From Brachyhypopomus gauderio (Eukaryota; Chordata; Actinopteri; Gymnotiformes; Hypopomidae): DNA of 64,000 nt. Below are positions 23,139 to 34,135 of the stretch, in pieces. The notes beneath the pieces are model-generated. The model was not told the origin of the DNA and ran no database searches. It worked only from the letters and a program-made list of their open reading frames with translations. Position numbers and translations under genes: made by a program. The stretch spans positions 10,760,438-10,824,437 of the forward strand of contig NC_135212.1 of NCBI RefSeq assembly GCF_052324685.1, written 5' to 3'. Positions within the stretch are counted from its first letter, which is position 1. Every line of letters starts with the position of its first letter.

Positions 23139-23525
23139 TGTAACGTATAGAACACGCTGAGAGGGATCCTGATGCGGAATAACACGTTCTTTATTTGAAT
23201 AACTCTGTACAACAAGCCACACGATGAGCAAAGTGACGTATGGCAGGTGCAGAGCAGTAGCGTGGGAGCGGTGGTCAGTGCGGTCCAGGGTCGAGAGGCG
23301 AGGGCAGAGTCCGGGAGGTAACCAAGGATCAGGCAGGAGACGTGGTCTAGGGGACAAGCAGAGTTCGGCACACAGAGAGACAATCAGGAATAACGGCTTG
23401 GTATGCAACGACATGAGGCAATACTTCGCAACCAGGAAGTGAAGTCTGGGTGCTTAAGTATGCCCGGAATGTGGGCGTGGTGGTGAGACAGGTGAACGTG
23501 ATTATGTTATCTGCTATTCCTGACA
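23139..23525 (-). repeat. 5' LTR of the Ty3/gypsy element
   Basis: This 387-bp repeat is identical to 18420-18806 except for one G/A difference near its end. It is followed on the plus strand by the target duplication aaatg at 23526-23530. Confidence 0.95.
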
Positions 23526-24122
23526 AAATGTTTTAACTGTTAATTTCATGTGAACTCACCGTAAATAAATTAATCTGTGAAAACAATAATTTGTACATTT
23601 TTTCTCAGAAATAATAATACATTTTTTATTTTTTTATTTATTAACATTAATTTGCTGAAAAATATACAGGTTTTAATTGCTGCATGCAAGTTAGGTTGTG
23701 CTGGTAATGAATATATGCTGTAATATAACATTGTGATTTTTAAAAATATTTTCACAGAAAAATGGATTAAGGAGCACTATTCAAGAAACTGAAAGCGCTT
23801 TACATTAATCCATTCTTGATTCACAATTTAAAAATGTTCATGTCCTTGTCAGTTTCCTTTTGTTTTGTGATTTTTAATACAGCCTATTCTTCTTCTTTAT
23901 ACTTGAAACTGTGTTTTGGATTTATTTTTTGTAAAGAACGCAACGCATATCTTTTACATATACATTCAGTTTACCTTATAAATCCATCAGGTTTAAATTT
24001 CAAAGACCAGTAACTTGATGCATCAACAGCTAATGATAGACTGAGTGAAATCATATGTTATATTCTCAAAAGCATTAAAATAATAATCCACTGTCTGTTC
24101 TATTTTTTCATATTTGAATAAT

Positions 24123-24513
24123 TGTGTAGCGAGTCTCCGCTACGGAGAGCCGCCATATCACCCATAATCCCTTGCGTGTCATTCCTAGTGTAGAAAATGT
24201 AATGTCTCATGTTTATAAAATGTTTGTCAAGTTGTGATACCGTGAACGTGTACTGTAAGGTGTAATCTTTTGTCTGATGTATTTATGTCTGTTAGAAATG
24301 TTGTTTATGGTGCCCACCATCCCTGTGTGTCGTGTCAATGTCATATACCACCCCCATGTTGTGTGAAGGTGAAGTTTCTGCTCACATTCGATAACTCTCT
24401 GGTGAATAAAAGAGCCTTTTCCCTTGCTAAATAGCTTTTTCAAATAAAGAGAGAGAGTTGAAATGAACAGAATGACCAGTTCCTGCTTCCACCCCTCCGG
24501 GGCACACGCCACA
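24123..24513 (+). mobile_element. Solo LTR inside the CACTA-type element
   Basis: A 391-bp segment starts tgtgtagcgagtc and ends cacacgccaca, flanked by ataat and atatt (four of five matching). It has aataaaag and aataaag near its end. The ending resembles that of the solo LTRs in the 28665-31373 region, which points to a related family. Confidence 0.6.
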
Positions 24514-24539
24514 ATATTGTATCTGTTTTATTTCACGGA

Positions 24540-25867
24540 AAATAAAACTGATCTAAAAAAACAAACAAAAAAATAACGTTTCCCCATCTGGAGCGTCTAA
24601 AGGCGCCAGAATTCAAACGCACCAATCAGTGCACTGCATCACTGCATCACGCTCCACAGCAGCAGACATAAGTGCAGCAGCTCACAGAGATTCGGCATCA
24701 AGCCAACATTCACTAAGTTTTTTTCAGTTTTCTGGATTTAACCTAAACCACAGATCGTCTTTAGTTACTTTGGTAAGAAAATAATCGAAGTAGGTTAATT
24801 TATTAATTTATTGTGTTGCAGACAGCAAAGGCGCAAATGATAAAGTTGCGTTAGCTTTAGCTCCCGCCTAGCATTAACGTTAGCCACATTAAACTGTAAA
24901 ATACGCCTGTAGTGCATGTTTCAGAGACGTGTGTAGCGTCATGTTAATACTTTTTATAACGCCAGGATGGATTTTCCAGCCTGTTTTAATACCAGGCTGG
25001 AGCTTTAATTTAGCTAACCTCATAACTGTGTCCTGTTGAAGATGTATTCTTGCAGCATATGTGGCGAATCGGTTAAGTCCGTGAAAGCTTGTTTTTCACT
25101 GCAGACTGCGTAATGAACCCCGGCGTATTTTTAAATGTGTTGAAGTAGGTTGTAAGCAGGTATTTTCTGGTAAGAGGATGTCAAAGTGAATATATTTGAT
25201 GTTCACAACTTTAAAAATGCTAAATAAAATACTTTCTTGCAAATATAATGTGGACATTTGTGTTGTATTTAGAAATGTTAATACATGAATGCTTTGTGCA
25301 TTTAGCTTGCAGAATATACTATTTAAAAGAACTCTAGTCTAAAAAAGGTTGATTTGCAGGCTGAATATTTTAATTAAAATGATTTGCATTAATGAAATGA
25401 GGTAGTAGTTAAGTCATTGTGAAATAACCAGCAAAAGGTGATCATGTTTCATCAGGTAAACCCTATGATTAAAAACTCATGATAGTTTTTCACGTCGTGT
25501 CAATTATTAATCATTATTAAAAGGGAAAGTACTCTTCATACATATTCTCTGAATTTTTACAAAATAAAATTATTTTTCATAATTAATTTTACAGGGAAAA
25601 TGCGTTGTTTTTTGTGGCACAAACTTAATTTTATAGGTTGTTTTCATGTTAATTTTAGGGGAAAACATTGTTTTTTTTATTCAGTTAAAACATCTTTTAC
25701 AGTAAAATATTGACTCCAGCACCAGTTTTAACCGTAAAAACAACAATGACTTTGCCTTCCAACCGTTAAAGAAAAAAATGTTATACCCGTAATTTTATGG
25801 TGGAGTTCTGGCAACCTCAGCTGCCAGCGTTTTACCGTAAAATCTACGTTTTTTTTTTTTTTACAAT
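24540..25867. other. Interior of the split CACTA-type element
   Basis: No gene is recognised. The stretch is AT-rich, with an initial CpG-containing part (about 24590-24700) that could be an old promoter or first exon of the element. Its last 200 bp carry the repeated ccgtaaa/acggtaaa motifs of the right subterminal region. Confidence 0.4.
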
Positions 25868-26428
25868 GTACTAGATGCTCCTGATACATGTGGTAAAACT
25901 GCTTTTTGAAGTGCTTGTTCTTGAGTAAAGTAACATTTTTTTTCCTGTAAACTTACTTCCAATCTGTCTAGTGTACACTCTATGACTACACTTGTTATTT
26001 CAAAGTTATTCTGTGGAAAACCAGATAGTTTAAATCATCTGAATGTATATATGTTTTTGTTTTCAGATGTGTGTAAACCTGTTGCAGCCATATAACTGAG
26101 AAGAATGTCAGATGGGTCTAATGTTCGTTGCCTGTGGATACCATAGCACTGCAAAACCTTTGCTTGAAGACATGGTTAACACTATTGTTCTGTTATCAAT
26201 AACCCTAAATTGAGAATTTCTATAACCTAATGTGGCCAAACCCTCTTATCACAGTGGTGCCAGTCTAATATTCTTTATTCAGATTAATTCCATCTGTTGC
26301 CCATGGTGACACTGTCTTTACCTTTACAGATGGAACAGCATCAGTAAAATTCACAGAACTGAAATGCTAGAGAAGGTTTTTTTTTTTAATTATTATATTT
26401 AATCATTTTGAGGGCAAATCTTGTTGGA

Positions 26429-27868
26429 TCAGTGGCAACAGCAGAATGTCCATTTAACTGCCTGCCAAGCCCTCCTGAAGAATGCTCGGACTCGCTTCAC
26501 TTTCTTGGGTCTTGAGCCTTTGTGTTAAAGAAAAAAGTAACATTTATTAACCAGCCTACATGAAACAGATCAGTACTTAGGACCTGATTAGTGACTCCTG
26601 CTGCTGATACTTATCAGCTGGGGTCTCTTCCATTTTCGGCATCTCCGTAGCAGTCTCTCCAATTGCAACTACAGTGTCTGCAAGACTTTCACCTCCAGTT
26701 GCATCTCCGACATCAGTCACTGCATAAATGCATACATTATATGTATTCTCGTCTTTCAGTCACTGCATAAATGCCTACATAACATTTATTCTCGTCTTTC
26801 ATTCCCCTAGATTACATAAGATAAAATGTCAATTAATTCCAAAATGCACTGAACTGAAGTTTACCTTCTGTCTCAAAGAGCTATTCCATTACAGTTTCGA
26901 CAACAGCACTACGTTGCCATAAAATAAATGCATGCTGGGGATGTGATGAAACAACGCTCTCAAAGTCTTGGATGTGAGTTGCCAATTCAGGAGATTAACT
27001 GTGTAACCTAAAAATTTCCATGATCATTTTGGTTACAGTTATCTCCACAACTCTCAGCACAATCTCGTTGTTGTTATCCAAATTGGCAGAACTTGTTGAG
27101 CCTGTATCATTCTGACCCTCAATTTGCAGGCCTGATATTACCCTCTCCAGAGATGATTTTACAATATCCCTTTTGATCATGGAGATTTGAGAGGGGCTAT
27201 CAGTCAATGGTTCTGTTACTTCCTCCTCTATGGTTAATATTGGAGAGGAAGTAAAAGGCAGAGGTTGTCCAGGGAGGTTATTGAGAACCTCATCCATGTT
27301 GCTGTCAGTGTCGGCCCGCTGAGAGTATCCACTCGAGTGTCCTGAGAGACCTACTGCGTTCAGCAAAACAGAACTGCGGTACTCTTTACTTGCTGTGCCT
27401 GAGATGACAGGTGAAACAGAGTCCTGGCAAGAGACTGCTGTGACAATGGGCTCTTCAGCTATTTGGTCCATATCTTCTTTTGAAGACACTGGGATAAAAT
27501 CACTGGATGAATCTGTTCTACTGCATGGCGTAATACATTCCTCATGCAGGACCTCCAGCATAACAGAGGCAAGATTCTCCTTTACTTCTCTTGTTAAAGA
27601 AGTTGTGGTTTTCTTAATTAAATTGTGCAGATTTTCCACTGTCATCTGTGCAATTTGGGGTATGAAACAGGATGTCAAATTAGGATCAAGATCACAAACA
27701 CTTCAACACATACTGATTTTCATTTGCACTTGAAATACCATGATTTATAAAATAATAATGAGAACCTAGAGTAGTGCATTTTAAACGTTATGGTCACTGA
27801 TCTAGCATTATCTCTTAGTATGAATAATAACCAAACTCACGTCATCTTCAGCGGATGTCCTGTTACTC
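26429..27868 (-). pseudogene. FSIP2-like pseudogene, inverted-module copy (exons 7-9 and 11 remain)
   Basis: This is the inverted paralogue of the genes at 39407-42566 and 52239-55392. Still recognisable on the minus strand are exon 7 (27868-27841), exon 8 (27645-26865), one copy of the 105-nt exon (26719-26615) and the last exon (26517-26429). Exons 1-6 are missing because a deletion joins the 5' flank directly to intron 6 near 27914. Exon 8 has two nonsense codons near its end. The donor after the 105-nt exon reads AT instead of GT, and the TATA box of the promoter is damaged. Exon 8 is 111 bp longer than in A and B because about 40 residues are replaced by a different segment of about 77. 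It retains introns, so it is not a retrocopy. Confidence 0.8.
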
Positions 27869-28075
27869 CTAACAAAAGCAAAACAACAAAACCAAGTTTG
27901 TCATGTTTGTCTTTGTACATGCGCCCGATGCGCTGTTTGGTGAGCGCAGCCTGGTTTGGTAACTATTTTAAAATATCTACAAAACACCCAATTCACAATT
28001 TAAATTGTAAAAAAATTGTGTTCTAATTTAAGTTGAAGCGTAGTTTAAAAGAATGTAATTTTTAAATCACTAGTG

Positions 28076-28389
28076 CAGGGTTGCCAACTTTTGACGTTCG
28101 CTTGGAGTGAGATTTTAACCTGTAGCGTTAAACAACGTAAGTTGTTGAGCATTGGGGGGGGGGGGGGGTTACGTAACGTAACGTAGCGAACGTAAAATGG
28201 ACACAAACTAAGTATTATATCGCGATCGATCGATCGCCGGTGGTTGGCGCCAGAGCAAACTAGTAACTCATTGAATCATAGATATGGATCAGAGGTAAAT
28301 AAACTGGATTTTTTTTTCGGCGTGAGATATCGCAAGTGTGGCGTGAGAGCGTGTGAAAACAGTCAAATGCGTGAGAGTTGGCAATCCTG
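28076..28389. mobile_element. MITE with a poly-G tract, inverted-module copy only
   Basis: This 314-bp element begins cagggttgccaac and ends gttggcaatcctg, flanked by ctagtg (28070-28075 and 28390-28395). The uninterrupted site is visible in copy B at about 50470-50485 (ataaccactagtgattt). It carries a G tract (about 28155-28169) followed by repeated acgtaacgta and gcgaacgtaa. The reverse complement of its right end resembles the left end of the MITE at 241-515. Confidence 0.85.
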
Positions 28390-28540
28390 CTAGTGGTTAT
28401 AAATATAGAATATAGATAGAACTCACAGCTGAAGTTAATTGATCTGTCCACGTGTTTTATGGATAAGAAGTTCAGTAAATCCGTCCGTCACGTATTTAAA
28501 TGAGCGCGTGTGGGGCGGGCGCGTCTATACTCGCACGCGA

Positions 28541-28548
28541 TGACGTCA
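28541..28548 (-). promoter_or_regulatory. CRE of the dead FSIP2-like copy
   Basis: A palindromic TGACGTCA matches the CRE of copies A and B. On the minus strand the adjacent TATA motif has lost bases (tatagacg in place of tataaata). This agrees with the decay of the gene it would have served. Confidence 0.5.
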
Positions 28549-29092
28549 CAATGACAGCCGCAGGTTAAAAGTAACTTTTGCGTATCAATATAAATTCTCC
28601 AATTTTTTGGATGCATAAAATACCTTCAAAAGGTTAAAACACTACTTAGAAATTATACTTGTCACACTGTAAAAAACAGAACTTAAAATTGCTCGCCTTA
28701 CAATGATTTTTAGTTTAGCTAAGCCAAAAATAATTAATTGCACCACAAACGATAACAAAGTAATTGGATCAGCTTACTTTATTGAGTTTCTTGTTAAAAG
28801 TTGATCTGACATTGTCAGAATATACAACCTGCATTGTCAAAATATACAAATTGTAGTTGAACCCTAGTTAAGGCCAGGCCAACTCCTCTGCGCATGCTCA
28901 ATTTGACTCCTTGTTGAGAACGGGGCGGGGTTTGCGATTGGACTCTTGAAATGGATTTCACCTGCAGCAAGCAGCGACCTACGCTACTCTGTAAAAGCGA
29001 AAAAGTCGAGAAAACTCAAAATTTCAAGGCAACTTACTGCACTCGATTTTTGAGTTTTGATCCCAACTCAAGCTTTTAAGAAATTCACTCAC

Positions 29093-29486
29093 TGTTACGA
29101 ATTGACCAGGCAGAGAGGGATCCAAATGCGGAAGAACACCGCTTTTATTGAAATGAGACGCTGGTACAGAAACAGGCAGGGGAATCACGAGTACTAGGAT
29201 AAGTAACAGCGTTTTCTTGGCATGGTCAGGACGGTCCAGGGTCATACCGGGGGAGCAGAAGTCAGGAGGTACAGAGGGACTAGGCAGGGGACAAGGTCGG
29301 GGACGTAAGCGAGGGTCAGAACACAGGAGAGCAGACAGGTAATAGAACGGCTTGGTACGCGGCATGAGTCGGCAATACTTCGCGACTGAGACGTGCTGGG
29401 GAAGGTGTATAAGTGTGACTGAAAGGGGGCGTGGTAATGAGGGGCAGGTGAGGCTGGTTAGGGAAGATCAGGTGGCATTCCTTACA
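29093..29486 (-). mobile_element. Solo LTR, gypsy type, within E1
   Basis: This 394-bp LTR reads tgttacgaattgacc to gcattccttaca and is flanked by the perfect duplication ctcac (29088-29092 and 29487-29491). It shares blocks with the LTRs of the 18420-23525 element and is a diverged relative of that family. Confidence 0.85.
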
Positions 29487-29689
29487 CTCACAGTTGAGCC
29501 AACTTATTATTTCTTGTTTCAAACGTCCAAATGTGAGTATTTTGGTTGAAATACTACCTTTGTTGCAGAAAGGTATAATAAACGTGTTAATTTAACTGTT
29601 TTGCCATTTGTCTTATATGACCCAACTTCAGTTAGCTATTCTTAGTATTGAATTTAGAGGTTTATGTACATGTGAAATATACATTATCT

Positions 29690-29909
29690 CAGGGGTCACC
29701 AACGCGGTGCCCACGGGCACCATGTCACCCGCGAGGACGTCACGAGTCGCCCGCGGGCTTGTTTTATAAATAGTTCACTATAGCGCCATGCACCAAAGCG
29801 CTGCATCGTTTATGTTTCTGCTACTATTATAGATTGTCCGCGGTTGCTAGCTATCTTCCCGCTTAGCAATTGACACTCACACACGCACAACTTTCGTTCG
29901 CCACCCCTG
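29690..29909. mobile_element. hAT-type MITE within E1
   Basis: This 220-bp element has ends caggggtcaccaac and gttcgccacccctg and a perfect 8-bp duplication cattatct (29682-29689 and 29910-29917). It is non-coding. Confidence 0.9.
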
Positions 29910-30200
29910 CATTATCTAAACAAGATATTGTAACGTCGGGCCAATGGGGGGGGCCCTTGCGCTTTTCCGTTTTTACAGTGCAGTAATCAAGCTCTGACAG
30001 GCTCAGCTAAAATGTCTGACAATCATATTTTATAGTGTTGAAATAAAAATTGTACAGTATTTGCACACTACTGCTACTAACGAGAAAAAGTATGGCATAT
30101 GGAACTTATATCAGCACTACTTCTCAGTAAGGCTAAAAAAGAGCAGTATTTAATTTTCTATCTATTGCATACTGATTTGCTACTATAGCATGTCAATGTG

Positions 30201-31373
30201 CACTGTAAAAACAAAAAAAGTTGAGAAACTCAAAATTTCAAGGCAACTTACTGCACTCGATTTTTGAGTTATGATCCCAACTCAATCTCTTAAGTTTTTA
30301 AGAAATTCACTCACAGTTGAGCCAACTTATTATTTTTTGTTCCAATTATTTATTTTTCACAGGTATATAAACTTCAGATTTTAAGTATTGCCTACAAATA
30401 ATTCCAAATGATTCAAGTTATGCTAACTTATCTTGTTCAGATAATTTATCTTGCCCATGTATATGAACCTCAAAATGTACGTTTTACATACCAAGAGTTC
30501 CAATTTTTTAAAAGTTGTGCCAACTTATTATATTGTGGCGTGGTGTGGGAGAAAGAGGCTGCAGACAAGTCCATTCTTATCAAGAACAGGTTTTATTCTC
30601 ACCTCGCAAGAAAATTGGCACTCACAGGCACAGTCAGATCAAACTCAAGGCCTCAGATAGCTTGGCCTTGCACATGAAACACATGGGGAGGTCATGAAGA
30701 TGGCAATGTTACACATACATGGAGGGGGAACTCGAATAATGCACATGTATATAAAAAAATGGACCGGGGTGACTTAACTAATAAGACATAATTAATAATC
30801 ATTAATAACACTATACAGACATAAACACCACATAATATGCATAACAGGGCCGGAGCCGCAAGTGCTCATGGGTAATGATGTCACCCTCTGGCACCCCCCC
30901 CCCATTGGCCCGACGCTACAATATCTTGTTCAGATAATGTCTATTTCACATGTACATAAATCTCTGAATTCAATACTAAGAATAGCTAACTGAAGTTGGG
31001 TCATATAAGACAAATGACAAAACACATTTGGACGTTAATATTCAGTTCAGAGTAGCGTAGGTCGCTGCTTGCCGCAGGTGAAATTCATTTCAAGATGTCC
31101 GGAGTCCAATCGCAAACCCCGCCCCGTTCTCAACTAAGGAGTCAAATTGAGCATGCGCAGAGGAGTTGGCCTGGCCTTAACTAGGGTTCAACTACAATTT
31201 GTATATTTTGACAATGCAGGTTGTAAGGTCAGATCAACTTTTAACAAGAAACTCAATAAAGTAAGCCGATCCAATTACTTTGTTATAGTTTATGGTGCAA
31301 TTAATTATTTTTGGCTCAGCTAAACTAAAAATCATAGTAAGGCGAGCAATTTTAAGTTCTGTTTTTTACAGTG
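30201..31373 (-). mobile_element. CACTA-type non-autonomous element E2, opposite to E1
   Basis: The same family as E1 in reverse orientation: the 'aactcaaaatttcaagg' end comes first (30201) and the 'cagaacttaaaattgctcg' end last (31373, acagtg). Only 220 bp of module sequence (29981-30200) separates it from E1. It carries a solo LTR at 30534-30920. Confidence 0.7.
30534..30920 (-). mobile_element. Solo LTR within E2
   Basis: A 387-bp LTR on the minus strand begins tgtagcgtcgggccaatgg and ends ccacgccaca, flanked by the 4-bp duplication atat (30530-30533 and 30921-30924). Parts of the same insertion persist in E1 (about 29931-29960), E3 (about 49319-49641) and E4 (62822-63173). It therefore entered an ancestral E element before that element multiplied or was duplicated here. 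Confidence 0.75.
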
Positions 31374-31375
31374 AG

Positions 31376-32220
31376 GTCACTGTACAGCCCCTGACTCCTC
31401 CCTCCAGCCATGTTTAAGTGACTAAATTAATCTGTATATGGTCCATTTCCTTGTGCATCTTCTTCTTTCCTTGTGCATCATGTGTGTTCGTCTGTGTTGC
31501 TTTGCACCAGTTTCTTGTTTTGTCATCAGATGCTGGACTTGTGTTTTGTTAGTATTCGTGTATTTAAGTATGTTATTAGTATTCATTTAAATGTGTTTGT
31601 TGTCTATGTTCCTCGTTCGTCAGGAAGAGACTGACCAGGATCATCAGGAAGTCCAACTCTGTCCTCGGGTGTCCTCTTGACCCAGTGGAAGTGGTGGGAG
31701 ACAGGAGAATGAGGACTAGGTTTAAACACATGCTGAAGAACCTGTCACACCCCATGCACTACTCTCTGACTGCAGTAAGCAGCACCCACGGTGCGTGAAG
31801 GAGAGATACCGCAGGTCCTTCCTTCCACACTCCGTCAGACTGTATAACACACGCTGCTCTCAATATCTTGTAGTAAATGTTTAACATTGCTACCACATGC
31901 CGGCCACATTGTGCAATCATACGGCAATGTGCAATAGTTAGTACTTCTATGTGCAATATCACCATACGTAAGATTATTATATTTTTCAATATCATATATG
32001 TTATAAACCAGTGTACATACATTTTTGTTTTGTTTTGAACTATTTATCATATATATTGTTTTTATACTTCCTTTCTCTGTCCCTTCCTCTCTGCTGCTGC
32101 AATACTGCAAATTTCCCCATTGCGGGATCAATAAAGGATTATGTTATTGTAGTTGTTAGGTGTGAGGTGTCTCGTGTTATTTAAATAAAAATTACACAAA
32201 TCACCACTCTGCCCTCCTTG
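31376..32220 (+). mobile_element. Probable decayed LTR interrupted by a LINE tail
   Basis: The start (tcactgtacagcccctgac) resembles the first 30 bases of the LTRs at 13190 and 33221. After the LINE fragment the sequence resumes with an LTR-like end containing tttaaataaaaatt. No target duplication was found. Confidence 0.35.
31612..32150 (+). mobile_element. 5'-truncated LINE, 3' end
   Basis: Translation gives fragments typical of the C-terminus of fish non-LTR retrotransposon proteins (RIIRKSNSVLGCPLDPVE, then KERYRRSFLPHSVRLYN). This is followed by a 3' tail with tttccccattgcgggatcaataaagg. Only the last few hundred bases of the element are present, as expected for 5' truncation during retrotransposition. 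One frame change and a stop are visible, so it is dead. Confidence 0.75.
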
Positions 32221-33215
32221 GCATTCATTTCATTTTATTTCTTGCATTACATGTCACAAGCACATAATTCCCTTAAAATTAAGAATATTATTCAGTCAAA
32301 ATTACAGATTTACATGTAAATTTACATTAAACCCTTTGGTATTCAGCAAAAGCATACCTTAATTTCTACAGAAATAAGATATTAAAAACATGTGTTGCAA
32401 GCTTTGAAGCATACACACTTAAATATATTGGGACTTACTGCCATTTTAGGGAATGCTTTTATAAATAAAGGGATAAATTGTATTGTGCTATATGCAATGG
32501 AAAACTAAAATGTTATTTCTTGTAGACAGTCAAGTGACTGTTGTGCAGCAATGCTAGCATGTCTTTGCCAGGGTTTAACAGGTGGCTACTAAGGTGTGTG
32601 CATAATTGCTAAGGTGTACTGGGGGCTTGCTAGATTGTTCAGGTTATCAACAAAGATCAAATAACAGGCTGCCAGGGTGTTTCTAGGTGGGTAAGGTGTT
32701 CTGGTTATTGAGTACATTCTGGTTCCAAACTTTGCAACAGTGTACCATGTGGTTATTAGGATATACATGGTTGTTATAAGGGTGCTCCTCTGTGATTATT
32801 AGGATGTGCTGAGTGGTCAGTGGTGGAGCCAAAGGGGGGGCAGTGGTGGCAATTGCCACCCCCAACAGAGCCCTTGCCACCTCTAGTGCCACCCCACTGG
32901 AAATGGTAATTTTAAGAGAAAATATGCATTTCTTTTCGTTCATCATTTGTATATGGACCCCTCTGATAAAGCCTTGCTCACCCATTGGCCACCTCTTGAA
33001 AAAAAGTCTAGCTCAGCCACTGTGAGTGCTTAACTGGCATAGGTGGTTGCTATAGTGTATTTAGATGGTTACTAGGTGTATGAGGTGATTACTAAAGAGT
33101 GGAAGTGATGTTTTTGTTGTTGTTTGGATATTCCAGGTGGTTGCAAAGATAACAATACCCCAAAAATTTGGATTACTGATATAATATATAGAATAAAGAG
33201 ATCGTCTTTTACATT
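32154..33215. repeat. Spacer with degenerate minisatellite
   Basis: No gene is seen. From about 32560 to 33140 the sequence is built of irregular, diverged units around a ggtggttactaggtgt-like core. The array is interrupted by the hAT MITE at 32818-33022. Confidence 0.45.
32818..33022. mobile_element. hAT-type MITE in the minisatellite
   Basis: This 205-bp element has ends cagtggtggagccaa and tagctcagccactg, flanked by tgagtggt and tgagtgct (7 of 8 matching; 32810-32817 and 33023-33030). It is non-coding. Confidence 0.8.
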
Positions 33216-33220
33216 GTCAT

Positions 33221-33571
33221 TGTCGCATTACAGCCCTGAATTCCTCCATTTTGGGCGTGTCTACATGTGATTTAGTCCAGTTATGTCCTTGTTATGCCCT
33301 TATGTAATTACATGTGTGTGACTGTGTGTGTGTGCGCCAATACCCCTCATTCATGTTACCTGTGTCTTGTCTTGTTAGGGTTAGTGTTACACTTGTCTCT
33401 CCTTGTGATTCGTGTATATAAACATGTGTCTTGCCCTTAATGTTTGTCAGATGTTGATCATCTGTGTAAGTGTTAGATATGCGAATAGCGATATCAGCTA
33501 TTATTTGTATAAATAAAGACATCTGTGAGAGCATGCAAGTCTCGGCATCCTGCCTTCTCAATCTTGTCACA
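33221..33571 (+). mobile_element. Solo LTR
   Basis: This 351-bp LTR reads tgtcgcattacagccc to caatcttgtcaca, with TATA-like (tatataaac) and AATAAA signals in the expected order. The flanks gtcat and gttat match at four of five bases. Confidence 0.65.
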
Positions 33572-34135
33572 GTTATATTCTAGAGCCAGTGATTTGATTA
33601 TCCATATGCTTAATTTATTCTTCATAATCACTACATACAGTAACAAAGAGCACTTTAAAAGGCTAACCAATAAATAAATATCATGTGTCTTCCTAAAATA
33701 ATCAAAGTACAATATGCACAGCATGTAGCCTACAGTTTACAATAAAATTCTGAAAAGGTGTGAGCCTGATTGCCAATGTCAGCAGCGGCAGTGTGTGTTG
33801 TCTTAATCAACATTTGCCACATTGACATGCTATAGTAGCAAATCAGTATGCAATAGATAGAAAATTAAATACTGCTCTTTTTTAGCCTTACTGAGAAGTA
33901 GTGCTGATATAAGTTCCATATGCCATACTTTTTCTCGTTAGTAGCAGTAGTGTGCAAATAGCTGTAAAATTTTTATTTCAACACTATAAAATATGATTGT
34001 CAGACATTTTAGCTGAGCCTGTCAGAGCTTGATTACTGACAAGTTTCATTTCTAAGTAGTGTTTTTTTATGCATCCAAAAAATTGGAGATTTTTTTATAT
34101 TGATACGCAAAAGTTACATTTAACCAGAGCCGTAT

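Larger units (their letters stand above)
18420..23525 (-). mobile_element. Ty3/gypsy-type LTR retrotransposon, young
   Basis: This is a 5.1-kb element on the minus strand. Its 387-bp LTRs (18420-18806 and 23139-23525) differ, by my reading, at one base. They are flanked by the 5-bp duplication aaatg (18415-18419 and 23526-23530). In order it carries a gag-like region (about 23120-22200) with a CCHC knuckle (CLYCGEEGHFRDRC), an aspartic protease motif (DSGAGG), reverse transcriptase (YIDDILIYS), RNase H, integrase with an HHCC start and DDE core, and a C-terminal chromodomain-like segment near the 3' LTR. A C-rich stretch beside 18806 is the polypurine tract on the coding strand. The structure is nearly whole, but about two coding breaks are visible, so this copy is a fossil. 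Near-identical LTRs imply a very recent insertion. Confidence 0.95.
18335..25868. mobile_element. CACTA-type non-autonomous element split by an LTR retrotransposon
   Basis: The outer ends read cactgtaaaaaa (18333-18344) and ttttttttttacaatg (to 25868), flanked by TA on both sides. The interior is rich in ccgtaaa and acggtaaaat motifs near both ends. Removing the nested LTR retrotransposon (18420-23525) leaves about 2.4 kb with no transposase that I recognise. The matching sites in copies A (about 43155) and B (about 55978) lack the element. They show the flanks joined by three extra bases, CAG. Assignment to CACTA/EnSpm rests only on the CACTG ends and short duplication. Confidence 0.6.
28665..29980 (+). 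mobile_element. CACTA-type non-autonomous element E1
   Basis: The ends are cactgtaaaaaacagaac and gtttttacagtg, flanked by a 2-bp CA duplication. The uninterrupted site is seen in copy B (about 50195-50205: attactgacaagttt). The left 320 bp and the right 'aactcaaaatttcaagg' arm define a family that recurs at 30201-31373, 48938-49979 and up to 63511. It contains a solo LTR (29093-29486), a hAT MITE (29690-29909) and the first 30 bases of a second LTR type. No transposase is seen. Confidence 0.7.

Noticed and set aside
26429-27868. Idea that the inverted FSIP2-like copy is a retrocopy.
   Set aside because: Introns between the remaining exons are present with recognisable borders, and the missing exons are explained by one deletion near 27914.
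28155-28169. Long G tract as a possible sequencing artefact.
   Set aside because: Comparable tracts occur at matching positions in related MITEs with clean target duplications. The sequence context is real, though the exact length is uncertain.
32560-33140. Regularly spaced short repeats that could suggest a CRISPR-like array.
   Set aside because: Units are diverged, lack unique spacers of constant length and lie in vertebrate DNA. This is a degenerate minisatellite interrupted by a MITE.
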